This document shows, in pieces, positions 11,176 through 22,716 of a stretch of DNA of 64,000 nucleotides. The translations under genes and the position numbers were made by a program. The notes below the pieces were generated by a model that saw only the letters and a list, made by a program, of their open reading frames with translations, did no database searches and had not been told where the DNA came from. This DNA is from Prosopocoilus inquinatus (lineage: Eukaryota; Arthropoda; Insecta; Coleoptera; Lucanidae). The DNA lies in NCBI GenBank assembly GCA_036172665.1, contig JAYKNF010000023.1, positions 434,001 to 498,000 on the forward strand, written 5' to 3'. How positions within the stretch are numbered: the stretch's first letter is position 1; each line of letters opens with the position of its first letter.

Positions 11176-11920
11176 CAACACGCATTAGCGTTGTTCCTGT
11201 GATGTATCTAACCGATCCTTACTCATCTATCATGTTATTTGACGTTCGGACGGACTCCAGTAACTCTGATGAGAGATACAAAGTTCTCGGACGCAGTAGA
11301 AACTGGAAATAGTTTTGAACGAAGCAACACGTATTAGCGTTGTTCCTGTGATGTATCTAATCGATCCTTACTCATATATCATGTTATTTGGCGTTTCGAT
11401 GGACTCCAGTAGCTCTGATTTGAGATACGACGTTTTCGGACGCAGTAGAAGCTGGAAATAGTTTTAAACGAAACAATACGCATTAGCGTTGTTCCTGTGA
11501 TGTATCTAATCGATCCTTACTCATCAATCATGTTATTTGGCGTTTCGATGGACTCCAGTAACTTTGATGTGAGATACGAAGTTCTCGGACGCAGCTGAAG
11601 CTAGAAATAGTTTTAAACGAAACAACACGCATTAGCGTTGTTCCTGTGATGCATCTAATCGATCCTTACTTATCTATCATGTTATTTGACGTTTGGATGG
11701 ACTCCAGTAACCCTGACGTGAGATACGAATTTCTCGGACGCAGCAGAAGCTGGAAATAGTTTTAAACGAAACAACACGTATTAGCGTTGTTCCTGTGATG
11801 TATCTAATCGATCCTTACTCATCTATCATGTTATTTGACGTTTGGATGGACTCCAGTAACTCTGATGAGAGATACAAAGATTTCGGACGCAGCAGAAGCT
11901 GGAAATAGCTTTGAAAGAAA

Positions 11921-12162
11921 CAACACCTATTAGCGTTGTTCCTGTGATGTATCTAAACGATCCTTACTTATCTAACATGTTATTTAACGTTTGGAGGGAC
12001 TCCAGTAAGTCTGATGTGAGTATTAGCGTTGTTCCTGTGATGTATCTAATCGATCCTTACTCATCTATCATGTTATTTGACGTTTGGATGGACTCCAGTA
12101 ACTCTGACGTTAGATACGATATTCTCGGACGCAGCAGAAGCTGGAAATAGTTTTAAACGAAA
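11921..12162. repeat. Two units fused by a 56-bp deletion
   Basis: A class E-like unit runs to position 100 (GATGTGAG, ending at 12020) and continues directly at position 8 of the next unit (TATTAGCG, from 12021). The pair is 242 bp instead of 298. The deletion removes the unit end with its TAG and the 5' arm of the AACAAC dyad. It also shifts the frame so that two unit reading frames join, which creates the longest plus-strand open frame in the window (11911-12150, 79 codons). I regard that frame as accidental. Confidence 0.93.
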
Positions 12163-13354
12163 CAACACGCATTAGCGTTGTTCCTGTGATGTATCTAATC
12201 GATCCTTACTCATCTATCATGTTATTTGGCGTTTCGATGGACTCCAGTAACTTAGATGTGAGATACGAAGTTCTCGGACGCAGCTGAAGCTAGAAATAGT
12301 TTTAAACGAAACAACACGCATTAGCGTTGTTCCTGTGATGTATCTAATCAATCCTTACTTATCTATCATGTTATTTGACGTTTGGATGGACTCCAGTAAC
12401 CCTGACGTGAGATACGAAGTTCTCGGACGCAGCAGAAGCTGGAAATAGTTTTAAACGAAACAACACGTATTAGCGTTGTTTCTGTGATGTATCTAATCGA
12501 TCCTTACTCATCTATCATGTTATTTGACGTTTGGATGGACTCCAGTAACTCTGATGTGAGATACAAAGTTTTTGGACGCAGCAGAAGCTGGAAATAGTTT
12601 TGAACGAAACAACACGTATTAGCGTTGTTCATGTGATGTATCTAATCGATTCTTACTTATCTATCATGTTATCTGACGTTTGGATGGACTCCAGTAACCC
12701 TGACTTGAGATACGATATTCTCGGACGCAGCAGAAGCTGGAAATAGTTTTAAACGAAACAACACGCATTAGCGTTGTTCCTGTGATGTATCTAATCGATC
12801 CTTACTCATCTATCATGTTATTTGGCGTTTCGATGGACTCCAGTAACTTAGATGTGAGATACGAAGTTCTCGGACGCAGCTGAAGCTAGAAATAGTTTTA
12901 AACGAAACAACACGCATTAGCGTTGTTCCTGTGATGTATCTAATCAATCCTTACTTATCTATCATGTTATTTGACGTTTGGATGGACTCCAGTAACCCTG
13001 ACGTGAGATACGAAGTTCTCGGACGCAGCAGAAGCTGGAAATAGTTTTAAACGAAACAACACGTATTAGCGTTGTTTCTGTGATGTATCTAATCGATCCT
13101 TACTCATCTATCATGTTATTTGACGTTTGGATGGACTCCAGTAACTCTGATGTGAGATACAAAGTTCTCGGACGCAGTAGAAACTGGAAATAGTTTTGAA
13201 CGAAGCAACACGTATTAGCGTTGTTCCTGTGATGTATCTAATCGATCCTTACTTAGCTACTATGTTATTTGACGTTTCGATGGACTCCAGTAACTCTAAT
13301 GTGAGATACGAAATTTTCGGACGCAGCAGCAGCTGGAAATAGTTTTAAACGAGA
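12163..13354. repeat. Local 4-unit tandem duplication
   Basis: Units B, F (AATCAATCC), A (GTTTCTG) and a fourth unit at 12163-12758 are followed by B, F, A-like and C at 12759-13354, a period of 596 bp (4 x 149). The third unit of the second copy (13057-13205) is chimeric: class A on the left (AACTCTGATGTG) and class D on the right (AAAGTTCTCGG, CAGTAGAAACTGG, GAACGAAGC). The fourth unit of the first copy is unusual, with GTTGTTCATG, CGATTCTTAC and ATCTGACG. Confidence 0.88.
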
Positions 13355-14844
13355 CAACACATATTAGCGTTGTTCCTGTGCTGTATCTAATCGATCCTTA
13401 CTCATCTATCATGTTATTTGACGTTTCGATGGACTCCAGTAACTCTGATGTGAGATACAAAGTTTTTGGACGCAGCAGAAGCTGGAAATAGTTTTAAACG
13501 AAACAACACGCATTAGCGTTGTTCCTGTGATGTATCTAATCGATCCTTACTCATCTATCATGTTATTTGGCGTTTCGATGGACTCCAGTAACTTAGATGT
13601 GAGATACGAAGTTCTCGGACGCAGCTGAAGCTAGAAATAGTTTTAAACGAAACAACACGCATTAGCGTTGTTCCTGTGTAGTATCTAATCGATCCTTACT
13701 CATCTATCATGTTATTTGACGTTTCGATGGACTCCAGTAACTCTGATGTGAGATACAAAGTTTTTGGACGCAGCAGAAGCTGGAAATAGTTTTAAACGAA
13801 ACAACACGTATTAGCGTTGTTCCTGTGATGTATCTAATCGATCCTTACTCATCTATCATGTTATTTGACGTTTCGATGGACTCCAGTAACTCTAATGTGA
13901 GAAACGAAATTTTCGGACGCAGCAGAAGCTGGAAATAGTTTTAAACGAAACGACACGCATTAGCGTTGTTCCTGTGATGTATCTAATCGATCCTTACTTA
14001 TCTATCATGTTATTTGACGTTTGGATGGACTCCAGTAACCCTGACGTGAGATACGAAGTTCTAGGACGCAGCAGAAGCTGGAAATAGTTTTAAACGAAAC
14101 AACACGCATTAGCGTTGTTCCTGTGATGTATCTAATCGATCCTTACTCATCTATCATGTTATTTGGCGTTTCGATGGACTCCAGTAACTTAGATGTGAGA
14201 TACAAAGTTATCGGACGCAGCAGAAGTTGGAAATAGTTTTGAAAGAAACAACACGTATTAGCGTTGTTCCTGTGCTGTATCTAATCGATCCTTACTCATC
14301 TATCATGTTATTTGGCGTTTCGATAGACTCCAGTAGCTCTGATGTGAGATACGACGTTTTCGGACGCAGCAGCAGCTGGAATTAGTTTTGAAAGAAACAA
14401 CACGTATTAGCGTTGTTCCTGTGCTGTATCTAATCGATCCTTACTTATCTATCATGTTATTTGACGTTTCGATGGACTCCAGTAACTCTGATGTGAGATA
14501 CGATATTCTCGGACGCAGCAGAAGCTGGAAACAGTTTTAAACGAAACAACACGCATTAGCGTTGTTCCTGTGATGTATCTAATCGATCCTTACTCATCTA
14601 TCATGTTATTTGGCGTCTTAATGGACTCCAGTAACTTAGATGTGAGATAAGAAGTTCTCGGACCCAGCTGAAGCTAGAAATAGTTTTAAACGAAACAACA
14701 CGCATTAGCGTTGTTCCTGTGCTGTATCTAATCGATCCTTACTTATCTATCATGTTATTTGGCGTCTCGATGGACTCCAGTAACTTAGATGTGAGATACG
14801 AAGTTCTCGGACGCAGCTGAAGCTAGAAATAGTTTTAAACGAAA

Positions 14845-14989
14845 CAGCATTAGCGTTGTTCCTGTGATGTATCTAATCGATCCTTACTTATCTATCATGT
14901 TATTTGACGTTTGGATGGACTTCAGTAACCCTGACGTGAGATACGAAGTTCTCGGACGCAGCAGAAGCTGGAAATAGTTTTAAACGAAA
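14845..14989. repeat. 145-bp unit with a 4-bp deletion
   Basis: The unit start reads AAACAGCATTAG instead of AAACAACACGCATTAG: four bases (ACAC, positions 3-6) are missing. The rest is a class F unit (AACCCTGACGTG). The deletion removes part of the 5' arm of the AACAAC...GTTGTT dyad. It is the only occurrence seen. Confidence 0.9.
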
Positions 14990-16628
14990 CATCACATATT
15001 AGCGTTGTTCCTGTGATGTATCTAATCGATCCTTACTCATCTATCATGTTATTTGACGTTTGGACGGACTCCAGTAACTCTGATGAGAGATACAAAGTTC
15101 TCGGACGTAGTAGAAGCTGGAAATAGTTTTAAACGAAACATCACATATTAGCGTTGTTCCTGTGATGTATCTAAACGATCCTTACTTATCTAACATGTTA
15201 TTTGACGTTTGGATAGACTCCAGTAAGTCTGATGTGAGATACAAAGTTTTTGGACGCAGCAGGAGCTGGAAATAGTTTTAAACGAAACAACACGTATTAG
15301 CGTTGTTCCTGTGATGTATCTAATCGATCCTTACTCATCTATCATGTTATTTGACGTTTGGATGGACTCCAGTAACTCTGATGAGAGATACAAAGATTTC
15401 GGACGCAGCAGAAGCTGGAAATAGTTTTGAACGAAACAACACGTATTAGCGTTGTTCCTGTGATGTATCTAAACGATCCTTACTTATCTAACATGCTATT
15501 TGACGTTTGGATGGACTCCAGTAAGTCTGATGTGAGATACAAAGTTCTGGGACGCAGCAGGAGCTGGAAATAGTTTTAAACGAAACAACACGTATTAGCG
15601 TTGTTCCTGTGCTGTATCTAATCGATCCTTACTTATCTATCATGTTATTTGACGTTTGGATGGACTCCAGTAACCCTGACGTGAGATACGATATTCTCGG
15701 ACGCAGCAGAAGCTGGAAATAGTTTTAAACGAAACAACACGCATTAGCGTTGTTCCTGTGATGTATCTAATCGATTCTTACTCATCTATCATGTTATTTG
15801 GCGTTTCGATGGACTCCAGTAACTTTGATGTGAGATACGAAGTTCTCGGACGCAGCTGAAGCTAGAAATAGTTTTAAACGAAACAACACGCATTAGCGTT
15901 GTTCCTGTGATGCATCTAATCGATCCTTACTTATCTATCATGTTATTTGACGTTTGGATGGACTCCAGTAACCCTGACGTGAGATACGAAGTTCTCGGAC
16001 GCAGCAGAAGCTGGAAATAGTTTTAAACGAAACAACACGTAGTAGCGTTGTTCCTGTGATGTATCTAATCGATCCGTACTCATCTATCATGTTATTTGAC
16101 GTTTGGATGGACTCCAGTAACTCTGATGAGAGATACAAAGATTTCGGACGCAGCAGAAGCTGGAAATAGTTTTGAAAGAAACAACACCTATTAGCGTTGT
16201 TCCTGTGATGTATCTAAACGATCCTTACTTATCTAACATGTTATTTAACGTTTGGATGGACTCCAGTAACTCTGATGAGAAATACAAAGATTTCGGACGC
16301 AACAGAAGCTGGAAATAGTTTTGAACGAAACACCACCTATTAGCGTTGTTCCTGTGATGTATCTAAACGATCCTTACTTATCTAACATGTTATTTGACGT
16401 TTGGATGGACTCCAGTAAGTCTGATGTGAGATACAAAGTTTTGGGATGCAGCAGGAGCTGGAAATAGTTTTAAACGAAACAACACGTATTAGCGTTGTTC
16501 CTGTGCTGTATCTAATCGATCCTTACTTATCTATCATGTTATTTGACGTTTGGATGGACTCCAGTAACTCTGATGTGAGATACGACGTTTTCGGACGCAG
16601 CAGAAGCTGGAAATAGTTTTAAACGAAA

Positions 16629-16774
16629 CAACACGTATTATCGTTCCTGTGATGTATCTAATCGATCCTTACTCATGTATCATGTTATTTGACGTTTGGG
16701 TGGACTCCAGTAACTCTGATGAGAGATACAAAGATTTCGGACGCAGCAGAAGCTGGAAATAGTTTTGAACGATA
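16629..16774. repeat. 146-bp class G unit with a 3-bp deletion
   Basis: This class G unit reads TATTATCGTTCCTG where other G units read TATTATCGTTGTTCCTG: one GTT of the GTTGTT arm is missing. It is a simple slippage-type loss in a short direct repeat and the only occurrence seen. Confidence 0.9.
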
Positions 16775-17370
16775 CACCACCTATTAGCGTTGTTCCTGTG
16801 ATGTATCTAAACGATCCTTACTTATCTAACATGTTATTTGACGTTTGGATGGACACCAGTGAGTCTGATGTGAGATACAAAGTTTTGGGACGCAGCAGGA
16901 GCTGGAAATAGTTTTAAACGAAACAACACGTATTAGCGTTGTTCCTGTGCTGTATCTAATCGATCCTTACTTATCTATCATGTTATTTGACGTTTGGATG
17001 GACTCCAGTAACCCTGACGTGAGATACGAAGTTCTCGGACGCAGCAGAAGCTGGAAATAGTTTTAAACGAAACAACACGCATTAGCGTTGTTCCTGTGAT
17101 GTATCTAATCGATCCTTACTCATCTATCATGTTATTTGGCGTTACGATGGACTCCAGTAACTTAGATGTGAGATACGAAGTTCTCGGACGCAGCTGAAGC
17201 TAGAAATAGTTTTAAACGAAACAACACGTATTAGCGTTGTTCCTGTGATGTATCTAATCGATCCTTACTCATCTATCATGTTATTTGTCGTTTGGATGGA
17301 CTCCAGTAACTCTGATGTGAGATACAAAGTTTTTGGACGCAGCAGAAGCTGGAAATAGTTTTGAACGAAA

Positions 17371-18115
17371 CAACACGTATTAGCGTTGTTCCTGTGATGT
17401 ATCTAATCGATCCTTACTTAGCTACTATGTTATTTGACGTTTCGATGGACTCCAGTAACTCTAATGTGAGATACGAAATTTTCGGACGCAGCAGCAGCTG
17501 GAAATAGTTTGAAACGAAACAACACATATTAGCGTTGTTCCTGTGATGTATCTAATCGATCCTTACTCATCTATCATGTTATTTGACGTTTGGACGGACT
17601 CCAGTAACTCTGATGAGAGATACAAAGTTCTCGGACGTAGTAGAAGCTGGAAATAGTTTTGAACGAAACAACACGTATTAGCGTTGTTCCTGTGATGTAT
17701 CTAATCGATCCTTACTTAGCTACTATGTTATTTGACGTTTCGATGGACTCCAGTAACTCTAATGTGAGATACGAAATTTTCGGACGCAGCAGCAGCTGGA
17801 AATAGTTTTAAACGAAACATCACATATTAGCGTTGTTCCTGTGATGTATCTAATCGATCCTTACTCATCTATCATGTTATTTGACGTTTGGACGGACTCC
17901 AGTAACTCTGATGAGAGATACAAAGTTCTCGGACGTAGTAGAAGCTGGAAATAGTTTTGAACGAAACAACACGTATTAGCGTTGTTCCTGTGATGTATCT
18001 AATCGATCCTTACTTAGCTACTATGTTATTTGACGTTTCGATGGACTCCAGTAACTCTAATGTGAGATACGAAATTTTCGGACGCAGCAGCAGCTGGAAA
18101 TAGTTTTAAACGAAA
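17371..18115. repeat. C-D dimer repeated in tandem
   Basis: Class C units (TTAGCTACTATG) at 17371, 17669 and 17967 alternate with the D sub-type (GTTTGGACGG, ACGTAGTAGAAGCTGG) at 17520 and 17818, giving a 298-bp dimeric repeat with two and a half copies. The same alternation returns at about 55163-55609. It ends at 18116 with a class E-like unit that has CTAAGCGATCC. Confidence 0.88.
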
Positions 18116-19158
18116 CATCACATATTAGCGTTGTTCCTGTGATGTATCTAAGCGATCCTTACTTATCTAACATGTTATTTGACGTTTGGATAGACTCCAG
18201 TAAGTCTGATGTGAGATACAAAGTTTTTGGACGCAGCAGGAGCTGGAAATAGTTTTAAACGAAACAACACGTATTAGCGTTGTTCCTGTGCCGTATCTAA
18301 TCGATCCTTACTTATCTATCATGTTATTTGACGTTTGGATGAACTCCAGTAACTCTGATGTGAGATACGACGTTTTCGGACGCAGCAGAAGCTGGAAATA
18401 GTTTTAAACGAAACAACACGCATTAGCGTTGTTCCTGTGATGTATCTAATCGATCCTTACTCATCTATCATGTTATTTGGCGTTTCGATGGACTCCAGTA
18501 ACTTAGATGTGAGATACGAAGTTCTCGGACGCAGCTGAAGCTAGAAATAGTTTTAAACGAAACAACACGCATTAGCGTTGTTCCTGTGATGTATCTAATC
18601 AAAACTTACTTATCTATCATGTTATTTGACGTTTGGATGGACTCCAGTAACCCTGACGTGAGATACGAAGTTCTCGGACGCAGCAGAAGCTGGAAATAGT
18701 TTTAAACGAAACAACACGTATTAGCGTTGTTTCTGTGATGTATCTAATCGATCCTTACTCATCTATCATGTTATTTGACGTTTGGATGGACTCCAGTAAC
18801 TCTGATGTGAGATACAAAGTTCTCGGACGCAGTAGAAACTGGAAATAGTTTTGAACGAAGCAACACGTATTAGCGTTGTTCCTGTGCTGTATCTAATCGA
18901 TAATTACTTATCTATCATGTTATTTGACGTTTCGATGGACTCCAGTAACCATGATGTGAGATACGAAGTTCTCGGACGCAGCAGAAGCTGGAAATAGTTT
19001 TAAACGAAGCAACAGGCATTAGCGTTGTTCCTGTGATGTATCTAATCGATCCTTACTCATCTATCATGTTATTTGGCGTTACGATGGACTCCAGTAACTT
19101 AGATGTGAGATACGAAGTTCTCGGACGCAGCTGAAGCTAGAAATAGTTTTAAACGAAA

Positions 19159-19307
19159 CAACACGTATTAGCGTTGTTCCTGTGATGTATCTAATCGATC
19201 CTTACTTATCTAACATGTAATTTAAAGTTTGGATGGACTCCAGTAAGACTGATGTGAGATACAAAGTTTTTGGAAGCAGCAGGAGCTGGAAATAGTTTTA
19301 AACGAAA
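19159..19307. repeat. Satellite unit, class X, restricted to 19-22 kb (exemplar)
   Basis: Class X carries TAACATGTAATTTAAAGTTTG, AGTAAGACTGATG and GGAAGCAGCAGGAGCTGG. It occurs six times, with the GTAATTTAAAG core starting near 19216, 19505, 19803, 20995, 21284 and 21582, and nowhere else that I saw in the window. Later copies also carry GCGTCGTTCC. It looks like a young class E derivative amplified only with the 12-unit HOR. Confidence 0.88.
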
Positions 19308-19447
19308 CAACACGCATTCCTGTGATGTATCTAATCGATCCTTACTCATCTATCATGTTATGTGACGTTTCGATGGATTCCAGTAACTCTGATGTGAGAT
19401 ACGACGTTTTCGGACGCAGCAGAAGCTGGAAATAGTTTTAAACGAAA
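19308..19447. repeat. 140-bp unit with a 9-bp deletion (first of four)
   Basis: The start reads CACGCATTCCTGTG instead of CACGCATTAGCGTTGTTCCTGTG, losing AGCGTTGTT (positions 12-20 or equivalent), so the GTTGTT arm of the first dyad is gone. The same deletion occurs at 21087-21226, 52959-53098 and 55023-55162, always with TTATGTGA in place of TTATTTGA further on, so all four descend from one event. Confidence 0.93.
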
Positions 19448-20937
19448 CAACACGTATTAGCGTCGTTCCTGTGATGTATCTAATCGATCCTTACTTATCT
19501 AACATGTAATTTAAAGTTTGGATGGACTCCAGTAAGACTGATGTGAGATACAAAGTTTTTGGAAGCAGCAGGAGCTGGAAATAGTTTTAAACGAAACAAC
19601 ACGTATTAGCGTTGTTCCTGTGCTGTATCTAATCGATCCTTACTTATCTATCATGTTATTTGGCGTTTCGATGGACTCCAGTAGCTCTGATGTGAGATAC
19701 GACGTTTTCGGACGCAGCAGAAGCTGGAAATAGTTTTAAACGAAACAACACGTATTAGCGTCGTTCCTGTGATGTATCTAATCGATCCTTACTTATCTAA
19801 CATGTAATTTAAAGTTTGGATGGACTCCAGTAAGACTGATGTGAGATACAAAGTTTTTGGAAGCAGCAGGAGCTGGAAATAGTTTTAAACGAAACAACAC
19901 GCATTAGCGTTGTTCCTGTGATGTATCTAATCGATCCTTATTCATCTATCATGTTATTTGGCGTTACGATGGACTCCAGTAACTTAGATGTGAGATACGA
20001 AGTTCTCGGACGCAGCTGAAGCTAGAAATAGTTTTAAACGAAACAACACGTATTAGCGTTGTTCCTGTGATGTATCTAATCGATCCTTACTCATCTATCA
20101 TGTTATTTGACGTTTGGATGGACTCCAGTAACTCTGATGTGAGATACAAAGTTTTTGGACGCAGCAGAAGCTGGAAATAGTTTTGAACGAAACAACACGC
20201 ATTAGCGTTGTTCCTGTGATGTATCTAATCAATCCTTACTTATCTATCATGTTATTTGACGTTTCGATGGACTCCAGTAACTCTGAAGTGAGATACGAGG
20301 TTCTCGGACGCAGCAGAAGCTGGAAATAGTTTTAAACGAAACAACACGTATTAGCGTTGTTCCTGTGATGTATATAATCGATCCTTACTCATCTATCATG
20401 TTATTTGACGTTTGGATGGACTCCAGTAACTCTGATGAGAAATACAAAGATTTCGGACGCAGCAGAAGCTGGAAATAGTTTTGAACGAAACACCACCTAT
20501 TAGCGTTGTTCCTGTGATGTATCTAAACGATCCTTACTTATCTAACATGTTATTTGACGTTTGGATGGACTCCAGTAAGTCTGATGTGAGATACAAAGTT
20601 TTGGGACGCAGCAGGAGCTGGAAATAGTTTTAAACGAAACAACACGTATTAGCGTTGTTCCTGTGCTGTATCTAATCGATCCTTACTTATCTATCATGTT
20701 ATTTGACGTTTGGATGGACTCCAGTAACCCTGACGTGAGATACGAAGTTCTCGGACGCACCAGAAGCTGGAAATAGTTTTAAACGAAACAACACGCATTA
20801 GCGTTGTTCCTGTGATGTATCTAATCGATCCTTACTCATCTATCATGTTATTTGGCGTTACGATGGACTCCAGTAACTTAGATGTGAGATACGAAGTTCT
20901 CGGACGCAGCTGAAGCTAGAAATAGTTTTAAACGAAA

Positions 20938-22716
20938 CAACACGAATTAGCGTTGTTCCTGTGATATATCTAATCTATCCTTACTTATCTAACATGTAAT
21001 TTAAAGTTTGGATGGGCTCCAGTAAGACTGATGTGAAATACAAAGTTTTTGGAAGCAGCAGGAGCTGGAAATAGTTTTAAACGAAACAACACGCATTCCT
21101 GTGATGTATCTAATCGATCCTTACTCATCTATCATGTTATGTGACGTTTCGATGGATTAAAGTAACTCTGATGTGAGATACGACGTTTTCGGACGCAGCA
21201 GAAGCTGGAAATAGTTTTAAACGAAACAACACGTATTAGCGTCGTTCCTGTGATGTATCTAATCGATCCTTACTTATCTAACATGTAATTTAAAGTTTGG
21301 ATGGACTCCAGTAAGACTGATGTGAGATACAAAGTTTTTGGAAGCAGCAGGAGCTGGAAATAGTTTTAAACGAAACAACACGTATTAGCGTTGTTCCTGT
21401 GCTGTATCTAATCGATCCTTACTTATCTATCATGTTATTTGGCGTTTCGATGGACTCCAGTAGCTCTGATGTGAGATACGACGTTTTCGGACGCAGCAGA
21501 AGCTGGAAATAGTTTTAAACGAAACAACACGTATTAGCGTCGTTCCTGTGATGTATCTAATCGATCCTTACTTATCTAACATGTAATTTAAAGTTTGGAT
21601 GGACTCCAGTAAGACTGATGTGAGATACAAAGTTTTTGGAAGCAGCAGGAGCTGGAAATAGTTTTAAACGTAACAACACGCATTAGCGTTGTTCCTGTGA
21701 TGTATCTAATCGATCCTTACTCATCTATCATGTTATTTGGCGTTACGATGGACTCCAGTAACTTAGATGTGAGATACGAAGTTCTCGGACGCAGCTGAAG
21801 CTAGAAATAGTTTTAAACGAAACAACACGTATTAGCGTTGTTCCTGTGATGTATCTAATCGATCCTTACTCATCTATCATGTTATTTGACGTTTGGATGG
21901 ACTCCAGTAACTCTGATGTGAGATACAAAGTCTTTGGACGCAGCAGAAGCTGGAAATAGTTTTGAACGAAACAACACGCATTAGCGTTGTTCCTGTGATG
22001 TATCTAATCAATCCTTACTTATCTATCATGTTATTTGACGTTTCGATGGACTCCAGTAACTCTGAAGTGAGATACGAGGTTCTCGGACGCAGCAGAAGCT
22101 GGAAATAGTTTTAAACGAAACAACACGTATTAGCGTTGTTCCTGTGATGTATATAATCGATCCTTACTCATCTATCATGTTATTTGACGTTTGGATGGAC
22201 TCCAGTAACTCTGATGAGAAATACAAAGATTTCGGACGCAGCAGAAGCTGGAAATAGTTTTGAACGAAACACCACCTATTAGCGTTGTTCCTGTGATGTA
22301 TCTAAACGATCCTTACTTATCTAACATGTTATTTGACGTTTGGATGGACTCCAGTAAGTCTGATGTGAGATACAAAGTTTTGGGACGCAGCAGGAGCTGG
22401 AAATAGTTTTAAACGAAACAACACGTATTAGCGTTGTTCCTGTGCTGTATCTAATCGATCCTTACTTATCTATCATGTTATTTGACGTTTGGATGGACTC
22501 CAGTAACCCTGACGTGAGATACGAAGTTCTCGGACGCACCAGAAGCTGGAAATAGTTTTAAACGAAACAACACGCATTAGCGTTGTTCCTGTGATGTATC
22601 TAATCGATCCTTACTCATCTATCATGTTATTTGGCGTTACGATGGACTCCAGTAACTTAGATGTGAGATACGAAGTTCTCGGACGCAGCTGAAGCTAGAA
22701 ATAGTTTTAAACGAAA
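20938..22716. repeat. 12-unit higher-order repeat, copy 2
   Basis: 1779 bp, tandem copy of 19159-20937 at exactly that offset. It again includes the 140-bp unit (21087-21226) and three class X units. Small differences include TGATATATCTAATCTATCC and GATGGGCTCC in the first unit, GGATTAAAGTAAC near 21156 and a GTAACAACAC unit junction near 21669. The next unit (22717) starts with the same CACGAATTAG and TGATATATC as this copy but continues as the 11-kb duplicon. Confidence 0.92.
21087..21226. repeat. 140-bp unit with a 9-bp deletion (second of four)
   Basis: Same CACGCATTCCTG deletion as 19308-19447, located 1779 bp downstream in the second 12-unit HOR. It carries an extra change, GATGGATTAAAGTAAC, in place of GATGGATTCCAGTAAC. 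Confidence 0.92.

Larger units (their letters stand above)
11176..19158. repeat. Mosaic satellite segment between the duplicon and the 12-unit HOR
   Basis: All classes A-H are present without one dominant HOR. It holds three of the eleven indels (56 bp at 12020/12021, 4 bp near 14847, 3 bp near 16643), a 4-unit duplication and a 2-unit repeat. Individual units carry scattered private changes, for example GGCGTCTTAATGG near 14613, GGACCCAGC near 14661 and CAAAACTTAC near 18600. No gene or mobile element was seen. Confidence 0.9.
19159..20937. repeat. 12-unit higher-order repeat, copy 1
   Basis: 1779 bp, equal to 12 x 149 minus a 9-bp deletion in the second unit (19308-19447). It contains three class X units in alternation with other units, then classes B, A, F, D/G-like, E, and ends with the F (CACCAGAAG) and B units that also open the window at 1-298. 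The next copy begins at 20938 with the same order. Confidence 0.92.

Noticed and set aside
11911..12150. 79-codon plus-strand open reading frame
   Set aside because: It is two satellite unit frames joined by the 56-bp deletion at 12020/12021. Each half is the same peptide encoded by every unit. The normal unit ends this frame with TAG, and 149 bp shifts the frame between units. No ribosome-binding or promoter context and no recognised domain.
15938..16138. 66-codon minus-strand open reading frame
   Set aside because: It lies across two ordinary units (F and a TAGTAG unit) and reads antisense satellite sequence that is open only because of the particular class order and single substitutions. 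No domain recognised.
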